A stretch of 64,000 nt of DNA, taken from G963677485 sp942492855 (GTDB lineage: Bacteria; Armatimonadota; HRBIN16). A program made the translations under genes and the position numbers. This document shows positions 25,112-33,818 of this stretch, piece after piece; within the stretch, counting starts at the first letter, position 1, and each line of letters opens with the position of its first letter. The notes below the pieces were generated by a model that was not told the origin of the DNA, made no database searches, and saw only the letters and a list, made by a program, of their open reading frames with translations. Location of the stretch: positions 1,178,001 through 1,242,000 of the forward strand of contig OW818647.1 of the NCBI GenBank assembly GCA_942492855.1, written 5' to 3'.

Positions 25112-27907
25112 ATGCGGTTTTTCGTAGATGATTTCAAGCAGGGCACCAGCGGTGACGATGGAGCGGCGATCCGCAAGGCGATCGAGGCCGCGATCGCATC
25201 CAAAAAGGCCTCTGAGGTGGTGTTTGACGCCCGCAAATACCGCGTGGCACCCTTACCCGATGAGGCAAACTTCGAGATGGGTTCTCTGTTCATCCGGAAT
25301 GGCTCCAATATCACACTGCGCGGCGCGGGTGAAGCCACCACGCTGGTCTTCACCAACCCTCTTGCGGGCGGAGTGGCGTTTGAGAAATGCCGCAACGCGG
25401 TCATCCGTGACCTGCAGATCGACTGGGAGCCGGTGCCCTACGCCTTCGGCACGGTGGTGAGCGTGGACGAAAAAGGCGACAGCTACGATCTGGAGCTGGA
25501 CGCGGCATCCATGGACTTCAACCACGAGGCCTTCACCAAGGCGCGGCTGCAGTTCGCTATGACGGTCAAGCCCGATGCGGAATATGGCGTCGTGCGATAT
25601 GGTCCGGGTGTGATTCAAGGCGTGACGATGAAGCACATCACAGGCCGTCGCTGGCGGGTGAGCAAGCTGAGCGATGTGCCAGCGTGGTTCCGTCCGACGA
25701 TCACCCCCGGTGCCGGGTATGTCCACCTCACGCGGTCATACTCGGGTTCCGGCGTCTGCTTCTCTGAGTGTACGGATGCGAAAGCGGAGCGTGTGCATAT
25801 TTTATCGTCTCCTGCGCTCTGCTTCTATCCGACCAACAACGACGGCAACATATCCTATCTTGATTGCCATGTGAAGGTTGGGAAAGGCCACCTGATCTCC
25901 ACCAATGCCGACGGCGTGCATGCGCCTGGCAACCGCGGCGTGCTTCGGATCGAGCGCTGCTCATTTGAGGGCATGGCAGACGACGCCATCAACGTGCGCG
26001 GTACCACGCTGCTGCTCAACCAGGTGATTTCACCGACCGAGGTGGCCATTTCGCGCTTGAACTACGAGCCCAAACTTGGCATGAAGATGATCATCTACGA
26101 TGGCCGTACCCTGAAGGAGAAGGCGCGGGTCACCGTCGCTTCGGCCGATCCGGTGGCCGCGCTGACCCGCGTGCGCTTTACGGAGCCGGTGGAGGGCATG
26201 GTGGGCGGCAGCTCCTTCGCCGATGGCGACCGTATCTACAACCTGCCTGTCTCGAAGACGCCCTTCATCGTGCGCAACTGCCGCTTCAAGGCGTTTCGGG
26301 GACGCGGGATTTTGGCCAGTTCCATCGGCGGGGTGATCGAGCACAACCTGTTTGAAAACAACGAAGGGTGGGGCATCGACCTGGGATTTGGTGAGCGCAT
26401 CTGGGGCGAGGGGCCAGCACCTCAGAACCTGTTGATTGCACACAACCGGTTCGTGGGCCGGGGCGGATATCTGGCCTCCATCACCGTGCGGGTGAGTGCC
26501 GCGGAGTATATCGACGCACCAGAAAACAGCGGTCGGATACTAATGGATAACCTGACGGTTCGCGACAACCGCTTCGAAAACCTGACCGCTCCGGCGTTAC
26601 AGCTCAGAAGCGTGGCGGGGGTCGTGTTGGAGAACAACAGGCTGGTGGGGAGCCGCGATAAACGGCGGGTCACGCACCAGTACTTCGCTGGGCCGGCAAC
26701 GGCGGTCGATATGGACTACTGCTCCGGTGTGACGGTGGAGGGCCTGAAGGTTCAAGACCCGCTATATAAACTCGACATGCGGGTGGGTAGTCTGGTGCCC
26801 GCCGGAAAGGACGGCCTCATCGTGAAGCAAACGGGGCTGCGCATCAAGGACGAACGGATTGACACCGTGGGCGTGACGATGGGTGTCATCCGCTGGGATG
26901 CGTGGTTCACCGATGCCTTCAATCCGTATGCCGATAATCTGGCCGACAAACGCTGGCACGGACGGCTGCCTTTCTACGCCAAAGTACTCTCCGACACCAA
27001 GGTGCAGATATACGGCGACACTCAGAAGGTGGTCGATCAAGAAATCGCCTACGCCAAAAACGGCGGTGTGGACTACTTCGTGTTCCCCTTCCACTACCCG
27101 GATGTGCGTGAGGACGGCTTCCGGCACGACAAGATGATCAAGGCGAGAGAGCTCTACCTGGCAAGCAAGCATAAAGATGATGTGAAATTCTGCATGCTGG
27201 ACAGCCCTGGCCATGCCTATCAGCTATACAAGACCGACCCCCGCAACCCCAACGACAAGCGGACGCAAGAACTGATCGGTTTAATGAAGCGGCCGAACTA
27301 TCAAACCGTGGCAGGCGGACGCCCGCTGCTCTATCTGATGTTCTGGAACCCCGATGAGCGGCTGGGTGGGGGCACGAAAGTCTCCTTCTTTGATACCGCG
27401 GAGAACGGCCGCGGCTGGCTGGATGCTCTTCGCAAGCGGGTGATGGAGGCCGGTCTGCCGAACCCCTACCTGGTCGCGCTGGCGCAGACGCCTGAAGGCG
27501 GGGCTTCGATCACCACGGACGGCGGTCTGGATGCCATCAGTGCCTACACCAGTTGGGGTGGGCCCGACTACGCAGGTCTGTGTGCGGCGCATGTGCGGTT
27601 CTGGGATGCCATGAAGGCCACCGGTATGAAGGTGATACCCAACCTTGGTGCAGGTTGGGGTGGTCCCCGCGATGGCTCTGGCGACAAGCTGCAGCCCAAA
27701 CCGGGTGAGATTGGGGCGCATTTGACGTCCGCCCTCAAGTGGATCGACGCCAACCCCAAATCCGCCGAAGCCAGGACGATGCTGTGGTATGCCTGGAACG
27801 AGATCGACGAGGGCGGCTGGCTGATCCCCGACAAGGGCCAGGGCACAGCGAAGCTGGACGAGACCGGCCGCGTGATGCGGGTGTATCGCGGGGATAGGGG
27901 GCGGTAG
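25112..27907 (+). CDS. Parallel beta-helix (GH110-like) protein fused to a GH99/WbsX-like barrel
   Basis: A 931-residue two-part protein. Residues 1 to about 560 start DDFKQGTSGDDGAAIRKAIE and show serial G/N-rich turns (ISTNADGVHAPGNRG, GMADDAINVRG, ALQLRSVAGVVLENN) typical of right-handed beta-helix enzymes such as GH110 alpha-galactosidases. The part from about 600 on begins a second domain with VIRWDAWFTDAFNPYADN and WHGRLPFYAKV, contains AKNGGVDYFVFPFHYP, and ends with WYAWNEIDEGGWL, the pattern of the WbsX/GH99-like barrel. No signal peptide is visible. It follows the GH42-like gene by 23 bases, so both probably act on the same oligosaccharide. I have not seen this fusion described, but cannot search. 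Precise specificities are unknown. Confidence 0.75.
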   Translation: MRFFVDDFKQGTSGDDGAAIRKAIEAAIASKKASEVVFDARKYRVAPLPDEANFEMGSLFIRNGSNITLRGAGEATTLVFTNPLAGGVAFEKCRNAVIRDLQIDWEPVPYAFGTVVSVDEKGDSYDLELDAASMDFNHEAFTKARLQFAMTVKPDAEYGVVRYGPGVIQGVTMKHITGRRWRVSKLSDVPAWFRPTITPGAGYVHLTRSYSGSGVCFSECTDAKAERVHILSSPALCFYPTNNDGNISYLDCHVKVGKGHLISTNADGVHAPGNRGVLRIERCSFEGMADDAINVRGTTLLLNQVISPTEVAISRLNYEPKLGMKMIIYDGRTLKEKARVTVASADPVAALTRVRFTEPVEGMVGGSSFADGDRIYNLPVSKTPFIVRNCRFKAFRGRGILASSIGGVIEHNLFENNEGWGIDLGFGERIWGEGPAPQNLLIAHNRFVGRGGYLASITVRVSAAEYIDAPENSGRILMDNLTVRDNRFENLTAPALQLRSVAGVVLENNRLVGSRDKRRVTHQYFAGPATAVDMDYCSGVTVEGLKVQDPLYKLDMRVGSLVPAGKDGLIVKQTGLRIKDERIDTVGVTMGVIRWDAWFTDAFNPYADNLADKRWHGRLPFYAKVLSDTKVQIYGDTQKVVDQEIAYAKNGGVDYFVFPFHYPDVREDGFRHDKMIKARELYLASKHKDDVKFCMLDSPGHAYQLYKTDPRNPNDKRTQELIGLMKRPNYQTVAGGRPLLYLMFWNPDERLGGGTKVSFFDTAENGRGWLDALRKRVMEAGLPNPYLVALAQTPEGGASITTDGGLDAISAYTSWGGPDYAGLCAAHVRFWDAMKATGMKVIPNLGAGWGGPRDGSGDKLQPKPGEIGAHLTSALKWIDANPKSAEARTMLWYAWNEIDEGGWLIPDKGQGTAKLDETGRVMRVYRGDRGR

Positions 27908-27978
27908 TCAAGAAGGATTCCAACCAATCGATGGGGAAACAAGCCATGTAGTTGAATAATCGTCAAAGGAGTTATCAA

Positions 27979-28284
27979 ATGGGCCTAGATTCAGGTGGCT
28001 ACATTTGTCCCAGGTGCCAATTCAAACAGGGGTATTATACGCCGTTCTGTCCAAACTGCGGCCGAGATCATGGTGGGTCTGATGGCCCAAACAAGGTAAA
28101 TGACCCACCGCCGGAGCTTAACGCCCAGACGGAGCTGCTCTATGTAGCGAAACAGAACAACACCCTTCTCAGAATCTGCCTGGCGATATTAGTTGTACCG
28201 CTGGTGTTAAAGGTAGTGGGGATGATTATCATGTATCTATTCGAAAATTCAATCAGCAGGTCTATAGGCCCAATGTTACGGTAG
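27979..28284 (+). CDS. Small zinc-ribbon membrane protein (copy 2)
   Basis: Paralogue of the protein at 7126-7452; function unknown. In 101 residues it shares, in order, YxCPxCxFxQ, TPxCPxCG, AQTELL, AKxN, CLA and a terminal hydrophobic span with VGxII. AAAGGAG ten bases ahead sets the ATG at 27979, in preference to an in-frame upstream TTG at 27952. Like copy 1 it lies directly after a carbohydrate or hydrolase gene, in the same direction, and is followed by a further membrane-protein gene. Zinc binding and membrane anchoring are inferred. Confidence 0.75.
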   Translation: MGLDSGGYICPRCQFKQGYYTPFCPNCGRDHGGSDGPNKVNDPPPELNAQTELLYVAKQNNTLLRICLAILVVPLVLKVVGMIIMYLFENSISRSIGPMLR

Positions 28285-28350
28285 TGACCACCTTATGAGG
28301 AGCTGGCACACTTTAGGTATGCAGACGACGGGTCGCAAAGGAGGTTAAGG

Positions 28351-28977
28351 ATGGGCGTACAGTTTAACTTCGGTAAAGCATTTGCTAGGTGGATTAATGA
28401 TATCCAGGACCGAGCCGGATTGATTGTGGTGTCTGTCCTGCTCTGCCTTTGGGTTGCACATTCAAAGCCTGTCTATTCGGTCGTTCATAGCCTGTTTTTA
28501 AAGCAAGACTGGTTGTTCTACGCGTGTGTCGTCGTATTAGTCGTATTTACTCTGCCGAAATATTGGTCACGACTTAAAAGCACGATACACTCATTCATGA
28601 AGATGTATATGGATAACTGGGTAGAAGAAACAATGCGAAAGACCATCTCACAGCTACCAGACGAGGTGGTCCTGTTGTTGCATGTCATAGATGATCGGGG
28701 TTTATACGTTCCACTTAGTTACTTACCCGCAAAGGAGCTTCTCAAAAAGTCGTGGGTGACGACTCAGGATGAAGATAGTGACACTCGGCAAGGTTATGGT
28801 GTCAAGATTGTGGCCAAGTCCCCTCAACTTGCTGCATACGCAAGAAAGGAGGCCAGCATACGGTGCGATTCAAGCACGCTCACTGAGTTCATAGATAAGC
28901 ACTACCCAGAACTATCTGAGATATTGCGCATGAATAAGCAGATCAGGGATTCACAGTTTGAAGGATACCGATGGTGA
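28351..28977 (+). CDS. Membrane protein with two N-terminal helices and a cytoplasmic domain, unrecognised
   Basis: Not recognised with confidence. The 208 residues contain two hydrophobic spans (about 25-45 and 58-76), a basic helical segment, and a soluble domain reading LPDEVVLLLHVIDDRGLY, ELLKKSWVTTQ and YGVKIVAKSPQLAAYARK. This looks like a small winged-helix or regulatory fold. The two-helix plus soluble-tail layout recalls superinfection-exclusion SieB-type proteins, but I see no decisive motif. AGGAGG six to eight bases upstream gives a strong start. It lies 66 bases after the zinc-ribbon gene in the same direction, suggesting a shared transcript. Confidence 0.55.
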   Translation: MGVQFNFGKAFARWINDIQDRAGLIVVSVLLCLWVAHSKPVYSVVHSLFLKQDWLFYACVVVLVVFTLPKYWSRLKSTIHSFMKMYMDNWVEETMRKTISQLPDEVVLLLHVIDDRGLYVPLSYLPAKELLKKSWVTTQDEDSDTRQGYGVKIVAKSPQLAAYARKEASIRCDSSTLTEFIDKHYPELSEILRMNKQIRDSQFEGYRW

Positions 28978-29155
28978 GCCTGCAGCATTAACAAACTTCG
29001 CTCCTTCGCGCCGTCGTGTCTCGGTGTGCCACAATCCCCAGTATGGCGCAAGGCACGTCGCTGGGGTATCATTAGTTATTAGCAATGGTATGTTTTCCAC
29101 AACATACCACAATAGTCGCCATGATGAACGATATACCGTATTCTGGAGGCACCCC

Positions 29156-31762
29156 TTGAAGTATCGAGCCCGAAAAACACAGACCATCTCCATGCCCATC
29201 GGCGGCATCGGCACAGGATGCATCGGCCTGAGCGGCAACGGCCGGCTGGTGGAGTGGGAAATTCAGAACCACCCCAACAAAAACAGCCTAAACGGCTTCA
29301 GCCACTTCGCGATCAAAGCGGAGGCTGAGGGCCGTGTGCTGGACGCGCGCGTGATGCACAGCGACCAACTGCCTCCCTACACCGACCCCTCGGGTAACGG
29401 CAACGGCATCGGGCGAGATACGATGGCGGGCTTTCCGCACTTCAAGGACGCCGTGTTCGACGGCGAGTACCCGTTCGCGGCCCTGCAGTTCAAGGACAAG
29501 AGCTTCCCTGGCAAGGTCACGCTGCACGCCTTCAACCCGCTGATCCCGCTGAACGACCGCGACTCCAGCATCCCAGCGGCTTTCTACGATGTGGAGATTA
29601 AGAACATCAACACCTTCGAGGTGGACTACACCGTGGCGCTCTCCGTGTGCAATCCGCTGCCAAAAAACAATCTGAACACCCCGCAATCAGCGGACGGGCT
29701 GACCTTGCTTAAGCTGGGCAGCAGCAAATTCGCATCAGATGCGCCGGAGTATGGCGACCTCACCATCGGCACGGACGCCCACCTCAGCAGCGTGCAGAGC
29801 TACTGGAGCCGTTCCGGGCATGTGGCCCTCTTCTGGCGGCAGTTCATCAAGCCCGGGCCGCTGGTGGCCCGAGACTATGATGCTCATGCGGCAGAGGCCG
29901 ATGTGCCAGGCGGCGACACCGGGGCCATCAGTGGCTGCTTGACGCTCCAGCCCGGTGAAACGCGCCGGGTGAAGTTCGTGATCGCATGGAGCTTCCCCAA
30001 CCACGTGAACTTCTGGAACCCGAAAAAGTGCGAATGCGCCGAGGGCTGCTGCGGTGACAAGTCCGAGCAGCAGATGAATATGTGGACCAACTGGTATGCC
30101 ACTCAGTGGAAGGACAGCTCCTCGACCGCGGAATACTGCCTCTCCGAGTGGGATCGGCTGCGTGAAGGCACCGAGGCGTATCATGAGGCGCTCTTCGACA
30201 GCACTCTGCCCGAGGAGGTTCTGGACGCGGTTTCGGCTAACGTCTCGCTGCTGAAGTCCGCCACGTGCATCCGGCTGACGGACGGCTCCTTCTACGGCTT
30301 TGAGGGCTGCTGCCAGCGCGTGGGCTGCTGCGAGGGCAGTTGCACACACGTGTGGAACTACGCCTACGCGCTGCCGTTCCTGTTCCCCAAACTGGAGCGC
30401 AGCCTGCGCGAGCTGGAGTATACCCACAATCTGCGTGAGGACGGCATGATGAGCTTCCGCATCATGCTGCCCCTCGGCCGCGCCCAATGGGACTACCATG
30501 CCTGTGCCGACGGTCAGTTCGGCGGGATCATCAAGGTGTATCGCGACTGGAAAATCTGCGGAGACACAGAGTGGCTGCGCGCCTGGTGGCCAAAAGTGAA
30601 GCTGAGCCTGGAGTGGGCCTGGAGCGAGACAAACGAAGACAAATGGGATGCCGATAAAGACGGCGTGCTCGAGGGCCGGCAGCACCACACACTCGACACC
30701 GAGCTTTTCGGCGCGAACAGCTACCTGACCGGCTTCTATCTGGCCGCCTTGAAAGCGGGTGCCGAGATGGCTGAAGCGATGGGTGAGCCCGAAAGTGCGG
30801 AGCTCTACCTCTCGCTGTTTGCCAGCGGTCAGAAGTACATCCAAGAGCACTGCTTCAGCGGGGAATATTTCCATCAGTTGGTCGACTTCACCGACAAGAG
30901 CATCTTGGACCGCTTCACTGACGCCGATGCGAAGTTCGGCTCCGTGCATGACTTCTACTGGGATGCAGAAACGCAGCAGATCAGGCACCAAATCGCTGAG
31001 GGCTGCCACATCGACCAGGTGGTGGCGCAGTGGCACGCCAATCTGTGCGGACTAGGCCGGATATTCGATGCCGATCTGACCAAAAAGGCCCTGCAGTCGA
31101 TCTACAAGTATAACTACAAGCGCACCATGCGCGACTTCTACAATAGCTGGCGCATCTACGCCGTGAACGGCGAGGCCGCCACCGTGATCTGCCACTGGCC
31201 GGATGAAGAGACAAAGCCCTACTTCCCGCTGACGTATGCCGAGGAGGCGATGAACGGCTTTGAGTATCAGGCCGGCATCCATATGATTCAGGAAGGGCTG
31301 ATCAAGCAAGGTCTGGAAGTGGTCAAAGCTGTGCGTGACCGCTACGACGGCGAAAAGCGCAACCCGTGGAACGAGTTCGAGTGCGGCAATAACTATGCCC
31401 GCAGCATGGCCAGTTTCGCACTGCTGCCCACCCTCAGCGGTATGGAGTTCGATATGGTGAATGGACATCTCGGGTTTGCACCGGTCTGGTGGGAAGACGG
31501 CAAGTTCCGCTGCATGTGGTCGCTGGACAGCGGCTGGGGCCAGGTGGAGTTCACCAGCAAGACCGCCAGCATCAAGCTGCTGGGCGGAGAGATGAAACTC
31601 AACAGCCTGAAGCTTCAAAACAAGGCAGGATCCCACCCCCAGAGTGTGAGTGTGGCCGGAACCAGCGTGCCCTTCCAGTTCATGCAGGGCGTGCTCAGCT
31701 TCCCCGGTGGCGTGCAGTTCAAGGCGGGCGAAAGCCTGACGGTGCGCTTCGCCAAGGGGTAA
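29156..31762 (+). CDS. GH116 glycoside hydrolase (beta-glucosidase/xylosidase, glucosylceramidase-like)
   Basis: Retaining beta-glycosidase of family GH116. The N-terminal hallmark MPIGGIGTGCIGLSGNGRLV is followed by the beta-sandwich and then the (alpha/alpha)6 barrel. Candidate catalytic residues are E506 in GVLEGRQHHTLD (nucleophile) and D620 in CHIDQVVAQW (acid/base). I choose the TTG at 29156 as start because GGAGG ends six bases before it; that gives 868 residues. The longer frame from 28958 overlaps the previous gene, and the ATG at 29090 has no ribosome site. No signal peptide, so action is intracellular. A terminator at 31791 follows. Confidence 0.9.
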   Translation: MKYRARKTQTISMPIGGIGTGCIGLSGNGRLVEWEIQNHPNKNSLNGFSHFAIKAEAEGRVLDARVMHSDQLPPYTDPSGNGNGIGRDTMAGFPHFKDAVFDGEYPFAALQFKDKSFPGKVTLHAFNPLIPLNDRDSSIPAAFYDVEIKNINTFEVDYTVALSVCNPLPKNNLNTPQSADGLTLLKLGSSKFASDAPEYGDLTIGTDAHLSSVQSYWSRSGHVALFWRQFIKPGPLVARDYDAHAAEADVPGGDTGAISGCLTLQPGETRRVKFVIAWSFPNHVNFWNPKKCECAEGCCGDKSEQQMNMWTNWYATQWKDSSSTAEYCLSEWDRLREGTEAYHEALFDSTLPEEVLDAVSANVSLLKSATCIRLTDGSFYGFEGCCQRVGCCEGSCTHVWNYAYALPFLFPKLERSLRELEYTHNLREDGMMSFRIMLPLGRAQWDYHACADGQFGGIIKVYRDWKICGDTEWLRAWWPKVKLSLEWAWSETNEDKWDADKDGVLEGRQHHTLDTELFGANSYLTGFYLAALKAGAEMAEAMGEPESAELYLSLFASGQKYIQEHCFSGEYFHQLVDFTDKSILDRFTDADAKFGSVHDFYWDAETQQIRHQIAEGCHIDQVVAQWHANLCGLGRIFDADLTKKALQSIYKYNYKRTMRDFYNSWRIYAVNGEAATVICHWPDEETKPYFPLTYAEEAMNGFEYQAGIHMIQEGLIKQGLEVVKAVRDRYDGEKRNPWNEFECGNNYARSMASFALLPTLSGMEFDMVNGHLGFAPVWWEDGKFRCMWSLDSGWGQVEFTSKTASIKLLGGEMKLNSLKLQNKAGSHPQSVSVAGTSVPFQFMQGVLSFPGGVQFKAGESLTVRFAKG

Positions 31763-31790
31763 CCCGGCACAGGATCATCTATGTAAACAT

Positions 31791-31822
31791 AACGGTCCTC
31801 ACCCCCAGGGGCGAGGACCGTT
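31791..31822 (+). terminator. Rho-independent terminator after GH116
   Basis: Perfect 10-base stem aacggtcctc / gaggaccgtt, 12-base loop, followed by gtttt. Confidence 0.85.
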
Positions 31823-31861
31823 GTTTTAAGGCTTTGGCTAACCGCTGGTCTCATCGCATCT

Positions 31862-31966
31862 TCTTGTGCTTGGTGGTTACGCACGCACGACCGGGGCGGT
31901 CTGGCTACTAGCTATTGGCTACAGAAGCCCCAAGACCGCGCCGGTCTGGCGGATAGCCGGTTACCC
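31862..31966. repeat. Family B palindromic text (gaccgcgccggtc type)
   Basis: The words gaccggggcggtctgg and caagaccgcgccggtctggc are inverted versions of one another around a short centre containing ctattggctacagaagcccc. Related blocks lie at 33540-33760, 42285-42575 and 50205-50285. No coding frame. Confidence 0.7.
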
Positions 31967-31977
31967 ATGCCTCACCG

Positions 31978-32176
31978 CCGCGACATAAATGTCTCGGCTA
32001 TTGACATGCCAAGCCTGCTGAAGCAGGCTGCAGGACTTCGTCCTGTATGTGAGGCTGGTATACGAGAGCCAGGTAACGATACGACACACAACACACGAAA
32101 TATTGTAACGGTGCGATGTCCGGCAGGCCGCTTTAGCGGTCTTGTATGATCAATAGCCGAGACATTTATGTCGCGG
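31978..32176. repeat. Family A palindromic element, copy 2 (perfect arms)
   Basis: Arms 31978-32004 and 32150-32176 are perfect 27-base complements. Inside are agcctgct/agcaggct and caggac-ttc-gtcctg hairpins. The stem caggac/gtcctg appears in copy 3 as cagggc/gccctg, a compensated pair change. The element fills most of the 615-base gap between GH116 and the SGNH esterase. Confidence 0.9.
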
Positions 32177-32377
32177 AACCGGAGGCTCTTATTTTTGCTT
32201 CCAGCATGCAGTAGCCGACTTGGTCGATTGTGACAGCAAAACGTATCTATAGTGATATCTACGCGGCATCATCTGCACAATCTGTGCAATCGGTGGACAC
32301 CTGATCCCTGCAAGGTGCTGTGGAATCGCGATATACTGCAAGATGATCATCACACGACTGACATCAAGGAGTAACCA

Positions 32378-33469
32378 ATGCATCGTTTCTCATACGGTAT
32401 TATGATCCCGATTTTGCTGTTAGCCTCATCTGCTTTACAAGCGGCTCCCTCATGGCCAGCCGGTTACTGCTTTTTCGGCCGGTGGGATTTACGAACCCCA
32501 AAGCGGGCGGTGACGGTCAATACCGGCAGCTACCTGCTAGCGCGCTTCTCCGGCACAACAGTGAACGCCACATTTGATCTCTTGACCAACCAGGCGCAGT
32601 GTTATTGCACCGAAAAAGGCGCACTGCCCACCATCGCCTGGCAGATCGATGGCGGGAGCTGGAAAGAGGCGGAGATCAGCTACTCAGTGAAGCTCGCGGA
32701 GGGACTGGACACCGGTAAACACAACCTGATGCTGATGGTTCGCGGTCTGGATGAACACCAGAGTCGATGGACACCACCGCTGGTGGCGAGTGTGACCTTC
32801 ACCGGACTGACATTCGGCAGCGGCGGAAAGCTGGAGAGTGCGCTTCCCGAGTGGAAGAAGCCGGCTTTGAAGATGGAGTTTTTCGGTGACAGCATCACCG
32901 AGGGCGTGCTTGTGGCTGACGGACGTGCCGGGGTGGTGGAAGGGATGCCGCGTGCCTGGAGCTGGCTAACCGATGCGCCAAATTCATATGCCGCGCAGAC
33001 CGCGATGGCCCTGGGTACCGCCTGGCGCCAGGTTGGGTTTGGAGCCACAGGGCTTCAGCACGGCGGAAGCGGCGGAGCGGTGGGGGCTCTGGACTCCTTC
33101 AACTGGTTCTACGCCGGATGCCCTCGTGACAAGTGGCAGCCGGATGTGGTAGTGGTCAACCAGGGCACCAATGATGGTGGAATGGCGGCGGAAGAGTTTA
33201 GGCCGTTGTATGCACGCTACATCGGCATGATCCGTAAAGCCTATCCCAAGGCCAAGATTGTGGCTCTGCGTCCGTTTATCGGTGCGCAGGAAGTGAGCAT
33301 CAAAGCGGTGGTCGACGACTGCCATGCAGCCGGTGACCGCCGTGTGTATTACATCGACACCACTGGCTGGTATGATGGCCCCGTCCATCCCACCGCCGAG
33401 GGCAGCACCGGTTTGGCCAAAAAGCTGGTTCAAGCCCTCAAGTCGCAGGTGCTGGATAGTGGGGAATAG
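32378..33469 (+). CDS. Secreted SGNH/GDSL esterase with N-terminal CE2-like jelly roll
   Basis: Predicted secreted carbohydrate esterase. Residues 1-22 are a signal peptide ending ALQA. A beta-rich domain follows to about residue 160, and then the SGNH fold. The catalytic serine is S172 in GDSITEG, the Asn block is NQGTNDGG, and the Asp-His pair is in WYDGPVHPTAEG. AAGGAG precedes the ATG. The layout of jelly roll plus SGNH resembles acetyl esterases of family CE2, which remove acetyl groups from hemicellulose. It is convergent with the GH3 gene and separated from it by a repeat element. Confidence 0.85.
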   Translation: MHRFSYGIMIPILLLASSALQAAPSWPAGYCFFGRWDLRTPKRAVTVNTGSYLLARFSGTTVNATFDLLTNQAQCYCTEKGALPTIAWQIDGGSWKEAEISYSVKLAEGLDTGKHNLMLMVRGLDEHQSRWTPPLVASVTFTGLTFGSGGKLESALPEWKKPALKMEFFGDSITEGVLVADGRAGVVEGMPRAWSWLTDAPNSYAAQTAMALGTAWRQVGFGATGLQHGGSGGAVGALDSFNWFYAGCPRDKWQPDVVVVNQGTNDGGMAAEEFRPLYARYIGMIRKAYPKAKIVALRPFIGAQEVSIKAVVDDCHAAGDRRVYYIDTTGWYDGPVHPTAEGSTGLAKKLVQALKSQVLDSGE

Positions 33470-33472
33470 CAT

Positions 33473-33809
33473 AATCCACAGATTACACAGATTACACAGA
33501 TGAGGTAATGACCGCGCCTGTCATGTTTACGACACAAATCATGAATGGCTATCCGCCAGACCGGCGCCAATTCCTATGTCCGGGGCGGTCTGTCAGTACG
33601 CTCAGTATCACCACTGGCTATTGACCGCGCCGGTCTTGTTCTCGACCCCAATCCTTCATGGCTATCCGCCAAACCGGCGCGGTCCTATGCCTTCTGCAAC
33701 CGCTAGCGTCTCTCCAGACCGCCCCGGACGTTGGCATTCTAGACTAGCACAGAAGGGAAAACCGCACCGGCCATTACCTAATCCGTGTAATCTGTGTAAT
33801 CTGTGGATT
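33473..33809. repeat. Long inverted-repeat element between esterase and GH3 genes
   Basis: Outer arms 33473-33518 and 33767-33809 pair over about 43 bases with few mismatches. The core aatccacagattacacag occurs on one side and its complement on the other. Within them, family B words (ccgccagaccggcgc, gaccgcgccggtc, ccagaccgccccggac) alternate in both orientations. The cattacct...ctgtggatt arm recurs at about 50277-50317. No gene. Confidence 0.85.
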
Positions 33810-33818
33810 GACTATCCG

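Noticed and set aside
28958..29155. N-terminal extension of the GH116 gene from 28958
   Set aside because: It overlaps the preceding gene, shows no family sequence and no ribosome site; GGAGG points to TTG 29156.
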